Source of the DNA: Ilex aquifolium | Taxonomy: Eukaryota; Streptophyta; Magnoliopsida; Aquifoliales; Aquifoliaceae | DNA: 64,000 nt | Direction: 5' to 3' | Assembly (NCBI GenBank): GCA_951799425.1 | Contig: OX637393.1 | Coordinates: forward strand, 5,379,001 to 5,443,000 | Part shown: in pieces, positions 44,035 to 57,083 of the stretch | Layout: each line of letters opens with the position of its first letter | Numbering within the stretch: the first letter of the stretch is position 1 | Program-made: the position numbers and the translations under genes | Notes under the pieces: model-generated | Told to the model about the DNA's origin: nothing | What the model saw: only the letters and a program-made list of their open reading frames with translations | Databases searched by the model: none

Positions 44035-45425
44035 TCTTTTTTTTTTCTTGGTTTTTTGAATGAAAATTCTGTAGAGAGATACATAATTTATAAATGAAAG
44101 GACTATACAAGAGTGCTACCTCCTATTCAATGTAATAGTGACACTCCGTCACGTACTGTTACTATTCAATAATAAACCTACGTGTAGATAATCAATCCTG
44201 TAAGATTAAGTACCAATCGTATCCGTATAAAAAAATGGCTATCTGAGGTAAAAAAAATAAAGTTCACCTTGCATATTTATAGATTTATTACTGGATGTTA
44301 ATACTACATGACAACGGTAACGTGGTGTACACTGAATATTTACTCAAATAGATTTATTATATTCCTTCTGGTACAGGTTTTTGTTTCCTTAACCTGGGTC
44401 ACAACACTAGACTCATAAGTGGTAATTAGTGCAGCTTCCAATAGAGGTACTATATTTTGTTATCGATATATATTTACTTATCCACAAAAAAAAATTCACA
44501 CAGTATGCATGTTGATCTAAATACAATACGATTTGTAGATAGATTGAGTTTTTGTCAGACAATTTGATAGAGAATCCACTAAATGGGCCAAATTAAAATT
44601 AATTAATATCAAAAAGCACCTAAAACAATTTTTTGATATGACTATCTGCTGGTGATCGTCAATCTTGCTGGATTGTTTGGAACTTACTGCATAAGGTTTT
44701 ATTCATGGTAGATTATAACTACATAGAGTAGTTAGTAGATTGGGTTATGAGAAAAAATACTTTTATTCATTGCTAAGAGTGGAACTCAGTTTGGTTTTGT
44801 ATTTGTAAACTAGAGAGTTTGAATATAACACTGTGCACTGTATCCTTTTTCTTCTTGGTCCAACTTTTATTGTTTAATAAAAATTTATTCATAGATGCTT
44901 ACTTAAATACTCCAATTTTGAATAATAAAATTAAAAAATGAAAAATGAAAATCAAAACAAAAATTATAACTCGAATTTGTTCATGTGGAATGCACATATA
45001 TACCAACTAGTAAAAACCGGCCTTTCATACACATAATATTTTCTACATACACAAGATGAAAAACAACAATACCCCCATTTCTTCTTTAGGTTATGATACA
45101 CAGAAGAGGGTCTTCTAGTGTTGCAATCAATATATTTTACACAAAAGTAGGTGGCACAATAAGATCTGTTTTACCTTTATGAACTAAAACAGAAACAAAC
45201 TTGTAAAACGCACACTATTTATACAACACCACTTGAATATGATCAACGGACTCAAATTGCTAATTTAATCCACTACTACTATTAGATCAACTGTCAATGT
45301 AATAGCAGCAGTGGGATTAAATCATCAAATTAGTCAGATGAGTATGTCCAAGTAGCATTATTATTTTTCCATGATATAACCCGAAACCCTATCATAATAT
45401 ACCATTTTTAAGATCAACGATATCC
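44035..45425. other. AT-rich spacer; right part is the 3' flank of gene C
   Basis: From about 45010 to 45425 it matches the 3' flank of gene B. No gene is seen in 44035-45009. Confidence 0.45.
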
Positions 45426-48400
45426 TCAAATGGTGTGGCTTGCAGAATTATTCAGCTTCATGTGCTCTAGGAATGACTTTCCATTGAGCTTACGAGAGAA
45501 GTACTCTTTGAAAAAGTTTTCCATGTTAACCCTTTTGAATAATGGAGGGTTTTGTGGGTTTAGGATGCTGGTGGCTGGTCCAACCTTTGCTTCAAATTTA
45601 GGGTTGAAGAACATGGCCAAGGAGATCCTTTCTTTCACTGCATTTACTATAGCCCTGTGCTCTATGCTGCTGTACATTCCGTTGCTAAAGATCTGCATAG
45701 CCATGTAGTAATGAAAAGGTAGAAAATATATGAATGTTTGTTGATAATATTCTTACTTGGATTTGACATAAAATAAGGGTTTTTGTCGGGGATGGAACTA
45801 GGATTAAATACTAAAAGGGACTAAACAATGATATTCAATGAGATTATTCAACAATTTGTTGTACATATCAAACTTTTTTTTTTCGGAAAGTAAAAAATTT
45901 CATTCATGTGAAATAACAGTGATGTACATCAAACAAAAACCAATACACGCAGTGGTACCCCATTGGTGAGCAAAAATATGGGGAATTCCTAAGAGGTACC
46001 AATCTTTAGCTGAGTACCCCATGGGAATTAGCCCTAGTCATATACAATACAATGCAAAACAAACTTGGACATCAAAGTAGGCATGAGCTGGGAAGCTGCC
46101 AAGTTAGAAGTAATCTTTCGTTCCTTGGAGTGGTCTTGAATTTAAGAGAAAGCATTTTGTCCCTAATGGTTTGGACAATAACTTGCAAGATGACTTTGGA
46201 GTTCCTAGATTGGTGGCTGTGGAGCCTTGAGTTCCTTTCTCTCCAAATGGAGTAAACAGCTACAAAGAGGCATAGCTTTTGAAGGGTTCTAAGCATGGAT
46301 TTACCCTTCCATGTTTGAGCAACTTGATCAAGCAGGGGTTGCCATGAAGTAGTTTGCCATTGTTCACCACATAAAAGCATCAGATGACACCAGATGAAAC
46401 TTGAGTAAGGGCAAGCAAAGAAAAGATGATGGTGAGATTTTTGGGAATGGTTGCATAGACTGCATTCAATCTCCATATCAAACTTTTAATTGTGTAAAAT
46501 GCACCAAAAATTTTAAGATGATACATTAGAACTGACTAACTAATAGAACAACCGTTATTTTCATCTTAATTATATTGTAGAATCAATTACATACAACTAA
46601 ATGCCAACTTGGTTTCATCACATTTTCAATAATTTCAACACCAATTCATCACATGAATCAACAATATATTCCAGCTCAATAGATGTTTTACTACACTAAA
46701 TAACCCAACCATATCGAGTTAGTTCAAAAATAATGGTATCGATTTTCTCTCTCTAAAGCGACTAGAGAAGGGAGAGAGTGAGTCACCACAACAACAAAAT
46801 CTGATCAAGTATGCAATTAATGGCAACCAACACTGCAATAATGGAGGAGGACTCTACAAGTTCTCAAGAAAGGTCGTTGGAAGAAGATGATCATCTCGAA
46901 AGAAGCACGAAAGAAAGTAAAAGAAACCCAAGAAACAACAGAAAGTGAAGTGATGATTGTTGATCATCGATAGGAGCAAGAAAGAGCATCATTGAAAACT
47001 AGGGGATCAAACCTGGAGGTCGATCTCCAAAGAGAAGGAATGAGATCTGCAAAAACCAGTGTGGGGTGGCATTTTTCTTAATCTCATAGTGTCAAATAAT
47101 AGGCTTGATCAAATTTTATAATAGTTCCTTTTTGGCAATCCGGTCAATTTATTTGTTTTACAGTTTTCTTATATGATGTATATCATAAATATTTTTAAGT
47201 AATCTGCTTATAGAATACATCCTCCTAACAAGCACAATTTGAACCCGATAATAAATTAGCTTGATTGAGTTTTTTTTTTGAGAAGAAAAAAAAAAATTGT
47301 ATTGATTAGTTAGTAATGTCTTGTTTGGGTTCACATTTTTACTAAACATATCATGTTTTGGTTTGAGTCTGTGAACCTCATTAACAAATATATGAAATAT
47401 GACACGAATACAACTCCGTTGAACTCATCTAACTTTTGTTTAGGGGTTGAGCTAGGATTTTCTTCTGAGGGGGTTAAATAGTTACATAGCATGATATTTT
47501 AGTTAATGCGAGTCATTCAATAATATCATTAATGCCAATTTTTCATATACATAGAATATATAAGAATTAACATCACACGCACTGTAATCATTATTTTTAA
47601 TAAAACGAATAAAATTAATTGAAACTAAGTATAATAAATGGATGATAAGTAGAATTTTATCATCTAGTCATTCCAATACAATTACATTTCATCATACTTC
47701 TTGCAACTGTGAAGAAAGAGAGGGGGAGACAAAACAAATATTTGAAATACATATTCCAAATAGGTTTGAACTTTTTATGTAGTGTTTTAATATATTATAA
47801 TTTGTCCTCTTATCTATTACAGTAATTTCACTTTACCAATTTATGCAAAATGTCAATTTTAATAATTAATAGTGTAATATCGTCAAATAAAAAATCGAGA
47901 GCATAAAATAAAATCATTATAATTTAAAGTATAAAGTATAATTTTAAGAATTTTACGTGGCATATAAAATGTTATCAAAAACATAATTCTAGGGTTATAA
48001 TAAATAATTTTCAGAAATTAAGGTCATGGTCCCCTTTGGACCATAACATGGCTATGCCACTGCCTTTATTCACAATCTAAATGTGACACGTGAACTTGTT
48101 TATTATATGTTTTTAATATTACTTAAATCATTTTTTAAAATCTTTCATCATAAATATAACACATTCAATCCATTTAACAACCAACCATGCAACAATGTAC
48201 TTGTTAAAATAAGACTTGCTAAACTTAAAAAATCCTGCTTTAGTCTGATTTCATTCTAGGAAGAAGTATTGGGGATAACATTCTTTTAGCCCAAGAGCTC
48301 TTAAGGAACTTCCATAATGACAAAGGTTCACCAAGATGTGCCATCAAATTTGATCTCATGAAAGCATTTGACTCCCTAGACCGGAACTTCTTATTAGAGA

Positions 48401-50834
48401 CACTTGATGACTTTAATTTTTCTAGCAGGTTGGGGAAGTGGATTCTTGCTTGCTTATCGTCTCCAAGATTCTCTGTCTATATTAATGGTAAATTTGTTGG
48501 TTTCTTTCCTAGCAAAAGGGGAGTCAGGCAGGGGGATCCCATGTCTCCTTACTTATTTGTCATTGCAATGGATGTACTTACTCTTATCGTCCAAAAGAAC
48601 ATCTCTCCATCCTTTTAAGTTCCATTGGAGATGCAAGAAAATCAAAGTCAGCCACCTTGCCTTTGCTGATGATCTTCTCATGTTTAGTCATGGAGATCTT
48701 CTCATGTTTCAAGCCATTTTTGGATTGCAGATTAGCCTGAGAAAAAAACTATATCTATCTCTGTGGAGCTCAACTTGAAGTCAAATCCCAAATCTCTCAA
48801 CTTATGGGCCTGACAGAAGGGCACCTTCCTGTAACGTATTTGGGCATTCCTCTCATCATATCTAGACTCAAAAAGCAACACTGTGAAGGTCTTGTGGAGA
48901 GAATCATAAAGAGGATTAGAACATGGACTAACAAATTGATGTCTTATGCAGGTAGGCTTCAGCTTATGACTTCTATCATCAGCAGATTCAAGTCTTCTGG
49001 TCCTATAATCTTGCTCGTTCGCAATCAGTAATTGAAAAAATTGAACAGCTCATGAGTGCGTTCTTATGGAAGGGTGTTGATTTGAAGAATATTGGAGCTA
49101 AAGTGGCATGGACTGAGGTGTTGATTTGAGGTTTATGGAAGGATTGGAATTCTGCCTTGCTTATGAAGCATATTTGGAAGTTATCCACGGACAAATAGGC
49201 CTTTTGGTCAAGCTGGATACTCTCTTACCACTTAAGAGGGAGAAGTCTTTGGGAAATTAGAGCTACCCCAACTAGCTCTTGGACATGGAAGAATATTTTG
49301 AAGTTAAGGGAGGTTATTAGATTGACTAATAAAATTGGTAATGATTATGATACTTTTTTATGGCTTGATAGTTGCATCCCAATGGTCCTCTGTTCCCAAG
49401 ATGGGGTCATATTCCTATTCTTGCTGCTACTTTCACCATGAGATCCAAAGCTAGCTGCATCATCTCTAGGACTCAATGGTGCTGGCCCAACTCCTCTTCT
49501 TCTGCTTTGGCCAGGATTGTTGAATCTATGCCTGCTTGTTCTCCCAACCATCTTGCTGATGACAAATTCCTTTGGTCTCTCACTGCAAATTGTCGATTTT
49601 CTACCACTTCTGCTTGGCACTACATCAGATAAACTGGGTAGAAAAATCCTTGGTCAAAGCTTGTTTGGCTCACACATCTCATTCCCAGGATGAGCTTTAT
49701 TTTATGGCTAGCCATTAGGCAAAGATTATATACCAAAGACAGAGCTCACTCTCTTGCCAATCAAGGGGATTTGGGATGCACCATTTGCAGACAATTCCTT
49801 GAGCCTCATTCGCTCTCTTTTTTGAATGCACCTTCTCCCATGGTGTTTGGAAATCCATTCTCACCTGCAGCCAAACTCAGTGGTCTACTTCATTAATTGG
49901 GATGCTACCCATTGGAAGGGAAAATGTATGCTCTCTGTCATCCTTAAGTTTAGCCTTACTTCTACGGTTTATCATATATGGATGGAGAGGAACTCCAGAG
50001 TATTCTCTAACCAATTCAGGGACCACAACTCTCTGATTCAAGTCATCAAACAAGCAATCAAGGACAGACTCATGTCTACTAAATTTAAGTACTCCACCCA
50101 GAATCTTAGGATGCTGCATTTATGGGATCTTCCTCTCAGTTGCTTAGCATGATTCCTTTTGAGGACTATTTTTGTATAATCTTAGGACTTGGATTATTGG
50201 GGAAGTACTGAGTATCCTCTATACTTCTCGTTGAATTCTGGTCTTTCTTCTCTATTTTGATGGACAACATTAGTGTTTTTGTTTGCTCATGTATAGCTTC
50301 TTTTTAATACAAACTTTACCTTTCGAGAAGTTTCCAAGAGGCTTTCTTTGGACTCACAGAAGCTGAATAAATTGCTTACTAAAGGAAGACCAAGAACCTC
50401 CAACTCTTCTTTTTCTCATTTTTCTTTGTTTTTTTGTTACAGACTGTTAAACTTCAATCCAAAATTAGGGGTGTTTACTATTAATGAAGTGTGATCCGTG
50501 GGTTGTGTCATGTTACATGTTATAAATGGGTTATGTTGGATTGGACATTTTGACATGTTGTGCTTGGTTGAGCCAATTTTGACACTGTACATTGACTTCA
50601 ACATGTTGCGGCTTAGATACAATGCAACTCGATTGTCACATTTATTATTAGTGGTACCTATCAATAGTGAAGCAAAACTTAACCTGCGTGACTGTAAAAG
50701 ATAATAGCCTCCCATGTTTGAAATAGTTTTTGAAGCACAGATAAGGTCTGAAAATGATAGGAAGCATATACAAAAGGTAGATCTACTGGACCAAGTACAT
50801 GTACTCAATTATTATATAGATAAATAATCATATA

Positions 50835-50884
<50 letters not shown>

Positions 50885-52392
50885 ATGGCAAACCTCTAGA
50901 ATGTCTCCCACATTCACAACAAAGGCATCTGGGAGGAACTTAACAGGAATCCAAACTCCATCCTTCTTAACTTGTAAACCTTCCACTCCATTGACTTGGA
51001 GAAGAATGGTGATTCCAGTAGCATCTGAGTGAGGAGTGAGGCCCATAACTAGCTCTGGTTGTGGGCATGGAGGATAGTAAGTCATCCTCACTGATTGCAT
51101 CCCATCCACAAACATCTCTTCTATCTCTCTCTTATCAATCTTTAGTGCTTCTGCTATCAACCCAAAGAGAGTCATGGCTAGGTTTTGAAGCTCTGACAAG
51201 TAAGACTCCATGGTATCCCTACAGTGAAGAAGAAATCCAGATGATACTACCCATACATACATAGATTCAAACGTAAAAGAACCAAGCTATTCATAAACAA
51301 CTGGAGAACAGTGCGATAAAGCTTATTTATAATTAATCGTTCCTTTATTAGATAAAACTCCTTTAATAGACAAACCAACCACGAGCAATGGCTTATTCAG
51401 CTAGGTGGGATTGTGAATATATACACCAATATACACATATATAAGAAGAGTTATTTCATATATATTTCTTATTCTTATATATAATACCTACGTACTAATT
51501 GTATATATTATACAAATACTGTATTTATAATTGTATATAGACGAGCTGAGCTTCATCTTGAACACAAGCCTGAACTGGCCCGGGTTCAGTTTATCTGCAC
51601 CCTTACATATCTTTATGGATGCATATACAGACATACATGATACATGTGATTATATTTGTGTATGTGAGAGAGAGAGAGAGAGAGAGAGAGAACCGAAGAG
51701 ATGCAGGGAGCTCTGGCAAAAGATATGGTTTCCTTCTATGGATGGGATTGGTTATCATGTAAAACCTATCTCCCCAATCAGCTTTATGATCTTCAGATTG
51801 CACTTGGGTTTGCCCATACCCTTCAACATCACCTGGCTTTAACTTGTATTTCAATTTATCTTCCACAGGTAGCTTGTAAAATTCTTGAATCTCATATTTC
51901 AGCTTTTCCACCACCAAAGAGTTAACTCCATGGTTCACCACCTATACATAATAAGAATAGTTTGGCTACACAAATCCTCGAATCCATACATTTACTCACA
52001 AATCACATCCATTGATTAAATATGGGTTTTATATATGCAGCCAAAGAGAATCGAATTCAGTACATGCAAGATTCTTAGTTCCACACTTGATTAAACTAAA
52101 TTCATGGGTAGTTTCTCTCACATAAAGTAATTAAAACAGTTTGAGATTGGAGGAAAACCTGAAAGATGCCCAGGGTTTTGCAGATTGATTGCAACTTTTC
52201 TAATTCTAACTCCTTGGACTCCCCCACGATCAAGTTTTTCATGTCAACTATGGGCAAGGAAAAGGCATCAGAGAGAACAGTAGATTCATGATATGGTTGA
52301 ACAAAGCGATGTGGGATGGCAAGCATGGGTTTTTTTGCAAGCTCTTGAACGCTCAGTAAACTCTTATTATTCACAGGCTGAGAGGATGCCAT
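45426..52392 (-). CDS. Gene C: SRG1-like 2-oxoglutarate/Fe(II)-dependent dioxygenase, four exons, 357 aa
   Basis: Exons on the minus strand: 52392-52159, 51941-51694, 51218-50894 and 45692-45426. The splice sites are GT...AG at the same codons and phases as in gene B, and the joined frame is 1074 nt ending in TGA. DIOX_N ([27 protein letters not shown]) is followed by the catalytic domain with H224 and D226 (PHSDATG), H281 (SIEHR) and RIS. Compared with B it has two extra residues in exon 2 (near [11 protein letters not shown]) and one fewer in exon 1. Intron 3 is 5201 bp against 2239 bp in B because it holds two LINE fragments. Substrate unknown; B and C may have diverged in specificity (for example VRMNYYPP in B against VRMTYYPP in C). 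Confidence 0.9.
45878..46473 (-). mobile_element. 5'-truncated LINE fragment in intron 3 of gene C, with TSD
   Basis: A reverse-strand frame of 134 codons matches the end of plant LINE ORF2: the zinc-finger segment ([20 protein letters not shown]) and the [11 protein letters not shown] tail. The 3' tail is the T-run at 45874-45883 read in reverse. An exact 14-bp duplication CATATCAAACTTTT flanks it (45864-45877 and 46474-46487). The frame is intact but only about 600 bp survive. Confidence 0.85.
46488..48249. other. Intron 3 of gene C, AT-rich, no gene
   Basis: No coding or structural signal that I can support; only short AT-rich frames. Confidence 0.4.
48250..50330 (+). pseudogene. Second LINE ORF2 remnant (RT, zinc region, tail), antisense in gene C intron 3
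   Basis: Frames jump repeatedly but read in LINE order: [55 protein letters not shown] (RT), [36 protein letters not shown] and CTICRQF (zinc region), [16 protein letters not shown] (tail). At least eight frameshifts or stops. The 5' part (endonuclease) is missing, and there is no RNase H domain as in the LINE at 16.3-20.5 kb. It reads on the plus strand, so antisense to gene C. Confidence 0.85.
50837..50880. repeat. (TG)n(AG)n microsatellite inside intron 3 of gene C, next to the 5' splice site
   Basis: In gene sense, the donor at 50893 is followed within about 12 nt by (CT)n(CA)n. Confidence 0.9.
51667..51690. repeat. (GA)n microsatellite at the 5' splice site of intron 2 of gene C
   Basis: In gene sense the donor GTTCTCTCTC runs straight into a CT repeat. 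The gene B intron 2 donor (35177) also runs into a CT repeat (35157-35172). Confidence 0.9.
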
Positions 52393-52418
52393 TGCTCAGT
52401 TGAACTGCACCTATACAA

Positions 52419-52441
52419 CTATCTTAAGATGGGCATTTATA
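52419..52441 (-). promoter_or_regulatory. Gene C promoter: TATA box and CTTAAG dyad
   Basis: On the minus strand TATAAA (52436-52441) precedes CCATCTTAAGAT (dyad ATCTTAAGAT) and a leader to the ATG at 52392, as in gene B. Confidence 0.6.
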
Positions 52442-53012
52442 AACCCGCACAGGTTGTCTAGTGTTTAAGGATTAGTATGGTACAAATCGTCAACTCGGAT
52501 ATATAAATTTGGAGTTGATGTTAAATGGTCTGATCGAAGATGACAGATTAAAATGAATAGAGAGTGATCGCATCCTTATGATGTGTTAGACACATGGTCG
52601 TTTGCATTAATTTTAGACCACGATCTTTGTTTTTACCATTGAAATCAAATCGAAACTCTTAAGGATCAAGGTGACAAAAAAATAGGGATCAAAGGAAGAC
52701 AAACTGTGCATTCACATATTTCACCAGAAAATTATGGTCAGTGCAACACCCAGTTGAGAATCGATATCGTTACACCGAAATCATTGTGTTCGTGTCATTT
52801 ACTATGTATTCATAGAAGAACAATTGAATACAATAGATTCCACCAGAATTCATGTTCGAGAATTGTCTAAAACAGAATTGGGAGAGAACTGCAAATGATA
52901 AAAACCTTTTAGGTGCCATGCATATTCATTTACTCTTCCTTGTTGCATGCAACTGAGGGTATTAAACAAACAGTTGAGCGGGTAAGATTTTAATATCTAA
53001 GCAGGTACCATT
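52442..53012. other. Gene C upstream DNA
   Basis: No gene or repeat end identified. Confidence 0.35.
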
Positions 53013-53480
53013 GTGCAATTTATAAGTCAACAAAAGTTGGTTAGGACTTACAACTCATTTGAGGTCACTAACCATTCAATGGGTCTAAGTACAATTTATG
53101 TTATCTGGAGGGAAAGGAACCAAAGAATTTTCAACAATGAATTTAGGGATCCTGTACATATCCAGCAGAACATCCTCACCACTGTAAGGTACAGACTTGT
53201 CTCTCTTAGATTCGAGAACACCCCCAGCAACAGGGAACTAGCCCTTGATTGGAGGCTACCTAGCTCTTGTTTTGGTACATGAGGATGAAGTTGTTTTTTT
53301 CAACTATGTAATTTAATCTGTGAGGGTTACTGTCTCACTTAAACAGCACCCTTTCCAGATTTATTTTTCTCTTTTGATCATCTCATGTTGAGATATGTTG
53401 GCTGTTGTAGCTTGATTTTAACACTGCTGCTTTTGCTTTGCTATAAAATTCATTCATTTACCCAAAAAAAAAAAAAAAAA
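53013..53480 (+). mobile_element. LINE 3' end fragment with poly(A) tail
   Basis: The frame to 53282 contains TIYVIWRERNQRIFNNEFRD and ends SSCFGT, matching the ORF2 tail of the 45.9-46.5 kb fragment ([17 protein letters not shown]). An A-run (about 53463-53480) closes it. The 5' end near 53060 and the TSD are not clear. Confidence 0.75.
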
Positions 53481-56400
53481 GTTATAACTTGAAAACAAAG
53501 TTGTTATATGTTTTAATATGTTACAATCGATCCTAAATGTTAATATCGATTGAGTCGTAATCTCACCCTTATGTTCTACTATCTTTCGATACAATACCAA
53601 ACTATAATTTTACCCCTAGTTGAGCTCGGTATTAGGAAGTGATTACAAACCCTCTCTCTCTCTCTCCTTTTCACTTTCCTACATCTCCAACCAATGTATA
53701 GAAAGGTGAAGAATTAATGACTGCTAGTTCATTCTTTCTATCATGTACAACCAGGAAAGGAAATTTCTAATAACAATAGTTGAGCTGGCCGCATGTTAGT
53801 TTCTTAAGAAAAGAAAACCCACTCATTAAAATAATACGATGACGTTTATTCATGATCTACTTGATTTAATAAAACTATTTCTATCATTAAAAACTAGTGG
53901 ACAAGACTAATTTAGAATCTCATGATCTTCTAGAATGTACTCAATTATTCAAATCCCCCCACAGTGTCCACCATTGCTCATTATAAGAAAAATTATTTCC
54001 TTAAGGATCATGAATAATAAGACATGATCAAATTTTAGTACTAGGTAGGTTCAATATTAGAGAGACCAAAGAGAGATCGAAACTATAATTTGAGGACACA
54101 AATAAATTAAGTCATTGAATTGTGTGTAGCAACAATATGATCGAACTAGCCACATATATGAGGTTTCATAAACCTAAGAAATTGAAAAAAAAAAAATAAT
54201 ATTTATTATTATATTTGAAGAAATATAATATCTGCACTTAGTGAAGAATCGTTTCATTTGTTGGTATTCAAACGTGTGCTAGATTCCCTTCAACCCCTTT
54301 TCTTTTTTATTGTATGTGCCCTTCTCTCTCTCCATCTCTCTCTCTCTCTATATATATATACACACACTCACACACTCACACAGAGGCATATACAGATTAA
54401 TGGCAACTTGTTGCCCAAAGTTTGCATCAAGCTACTACGCCCTCTCAAAATTCGAGGATTTCACATTGTCTGTTTAATTATTTTGAGTTTACGGTTACCC
54501 CAGTTGACGATTAACTACTTTTTTTCTAATAGTAATCATCGCACATATCAATAGGGCTAACCCAAAAATATTTGCGGCCTAGGAATAAAATAAATTTCTT
54601 TTTTAAGATTTAATAAATTCAATTATGTGTTAGTTTTAAGATTATCACATGGAAATTAATGTGTTTTAGTAGGAATCTGTATGGTGAAAAACTACAAGCA
54701 GAAAACATAAAACTAACTGAGATATAGAGTAAAACAAATATAGTCGGGAAGAAGATGGCTCTGGAAAGGAGGCCAGGGGATTGATTTGTTGGTATTAATG
54801 ATGTTATTTGTCAAACATTTTGAAGGATTAAAGCCACATGTATAGGTGTATTTCATTAATTCTTAGATTCTTGTAATTCTGTGATTCTTCTTCAATAAAA
54901 TTTTCTCTTTCTTTTAGAAAAAAAAATAGTCATATAGTCATTGGAACTCATATGGAGAGAGAGAGAGAGAGATTCTCAATTTTACATAAAAGATACCAAA
55001 AAAGATACCCGGGAATCGAAGTGATTATATCATAATTGAGCTTGCCAGACCTAAGTGAGTGGTGCACTAGGCGAGTTGGGGCTCTAAGTAACCGCCTCAT
55101 TTGCATAGGTATTGAGCCGACCCTGCATAAAAATGTAACTATACATTGTTAAATCAGGTCAATTCAAAATTTGTCAAATCATAAATAGTTAACTTACTGA
55201 ATTAAGAATAGAAAATTGAATTTATTTGAGATGATTTTAGAGATGCCCTCATAGTTTTTGAAATCATACTAACGCCCCTTGTTGGATTTTGTCCCTAAAT
55301 GAACCTAATGGCATGTGTGTGTTTTGAAGCTTGTCCATGTTCTTTATCCCTACATCCAAATGACTATAGTATTGAAAAGTCCGCCATTCCTTGTTTGGAC
55401 AATGATATTCCTGCAATCGAATACTCACTTTCTTTCTTTCTTCTTCGTCATGTTCTTCTTCTCTCATTGTATATCATACCACTGAGACACACATTTAACC
55501 ATGCATATACTTGTAAGTAGGAGATATAAGGCCAGACCTTGGAGGCACATAGAGGAAGAGAGTAACAAATTGTTTGAGAGTAAAATAGTAGGAGAAGGCT
55601 GTTTTATTTTTTTGGATTTCTTACTGGTTTTTTGTTGTTTTTTTTTTTTTTTTTGTCTATTGTGAGGGAAAAATAGATATTTACACAAAATAAAAGTGTG
55701 ACAAAGTTTGCAGATTCCATTAGTAAGCTGAAAAGTTATACGCATATCAATTACTATTATCTAAAATTTTAGGGGTGTCAATGCAATTTTTTGAAATATA
55801 TGAAAATCATGAATAGGGATCGAAAGTACGCTTCACAATATTTTTTTCGAATCTAAGCCAACATAAGACTTTACCAATTCCTGTAATACTACCGACTTGA
55901 ATATAAATGGACCCCACCTTCGGTTGGGTTTCTATCAGCAAATATATTATGACTGATTTTTTATTGAGAAAATTAAACAATTTGATACTAAAGATGATAA
56001 ACTCCCAATAAACTATGTAAAAATTCTGCTAATTGTTCAATGAACACATGTTCAGATTACCTAATGAATACAATTTTAAACAGTTACGTGTAGAATTAGA
56101 TTACATTTTTCAAGCTTCAAGAAGCACGAAAATTGCTTAGTTTAAGATTTTGATAATGTCAGATGATTCGAGAGAGATTCAATGTATCAGTGCTTCTACG
56201 TTATTATCATTATTATTTTTCTACTTTATTATTAACATGTGATATTATCAGTCTATTACAGATAAACATGTAAGACCAGTGGATCTATTAAATTGGAAAA
56301 CTATCAATAACTTCCACGTGAAATTATTTGGATCCATTCATCCTCGGTTTTTTATGTATATGATTGATTGATGATACCATACATCAATGGCGATGTGATA

Positions 56401-56827
56401 TCATTGATATATTAATATTTACTGACATTATTCAGACCATGTGTTTTTTTTTTTTGACTTAGAGAGCATTATCAGTCTATTATATGGGGAATTAAAGCAC
56501 GTTTTTGATTAAGACATGCCAACTTGTTTTTGCTATGCTTTGACCAATATAACATTATCAGTCTATTTTGTTGTAATTAAATCGTCATCAATGATGTGTA
56601 ATTGAAGAAATAGGATGTTAACCACGGTCCAACTATGATATTGAAAAATTATTTTTTGATATCACACCTTTTCTTTTCTAACAATAAAATGTGACAAATG
56701 TCAAGTTTTATTATTTTACACTAAACAAGATCAACGACTACAAATAAATTCATCAAATATCAACAACTATAAATTATTTTTTAAGATAATGTCATAAACT
56801 TTTGTTTCAATCCCATAACCTCATCCT
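53481..56827. other. Long AT-rich spacer upstream of gene C
   Basis: It contains microsatellites (54322-54375; 54955-54972), AATAAAATTTTCTC-type tails near 54893, and at 56470-56610 a copy of the dispersed host repeat also found at 29030 and 38770. Between 54550 and 55130 a hAT-like terminal pair is possible but not convincing. No gene is supported. Confidence 0.4.
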
Positions 56828-57069
56828 TTTATTTTTTTGGTAATTACAAGGGGTAGGGGCAAGGAAAGCACCCAGAGACTACCCCGATAGATCCTCACTA
56901 GTAGGATCATGAGGCATCTGACTGCACCCGTTCCTCATCTCAAGAACAAACCTAGTTAGGTTAGTATAGCAGTCAATCACTAAACCACAATGTTAACTTC
57001 AGCACTCAAACCTCCAACCTCTAAATGAGAAATTCGGCCGACACCCACTTGAGCACCCCACTCGGTGGT
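56828..57069 (-). mobile_element. tRNA-derived SINE, about 240 bp, 14-bp TSD
   Basis: Read on the minus strand it begins ACCACCGAGTGGGGTGCTCAAGTGGG (A-box-like, given here in part), has GGTTGGAGGTTTGAGTGC (B-box-like) about 45 bp on, and ends in an A-rich tail (T-run at 56828-56836). CATAACCTCATCCT (56814-56827) and CATAACCTTATCCT (57070-57083) form the target duplication with one mismatch. Confidence 0.75.
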
Positions 57070-57083
57070 CATAACCTTATCCT

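Noticed and set aside
46052..46255. Plus-strand ORF over the LINE fragment
   Set aside because: It is a shadow of the minus-strand LINE ORF2 tail.
51531..51925. Plus-strand ORFs over gene C exon 2
   Set aside because: They are antisense shadows of exon 2 and its microsatellite.
54548..55130. hAT-like element between GGGCTAACCC and GAGCCGACCCTG
   Set aside because: The terminal repeats are weak and the 8-bp flanks do not match convincingly.
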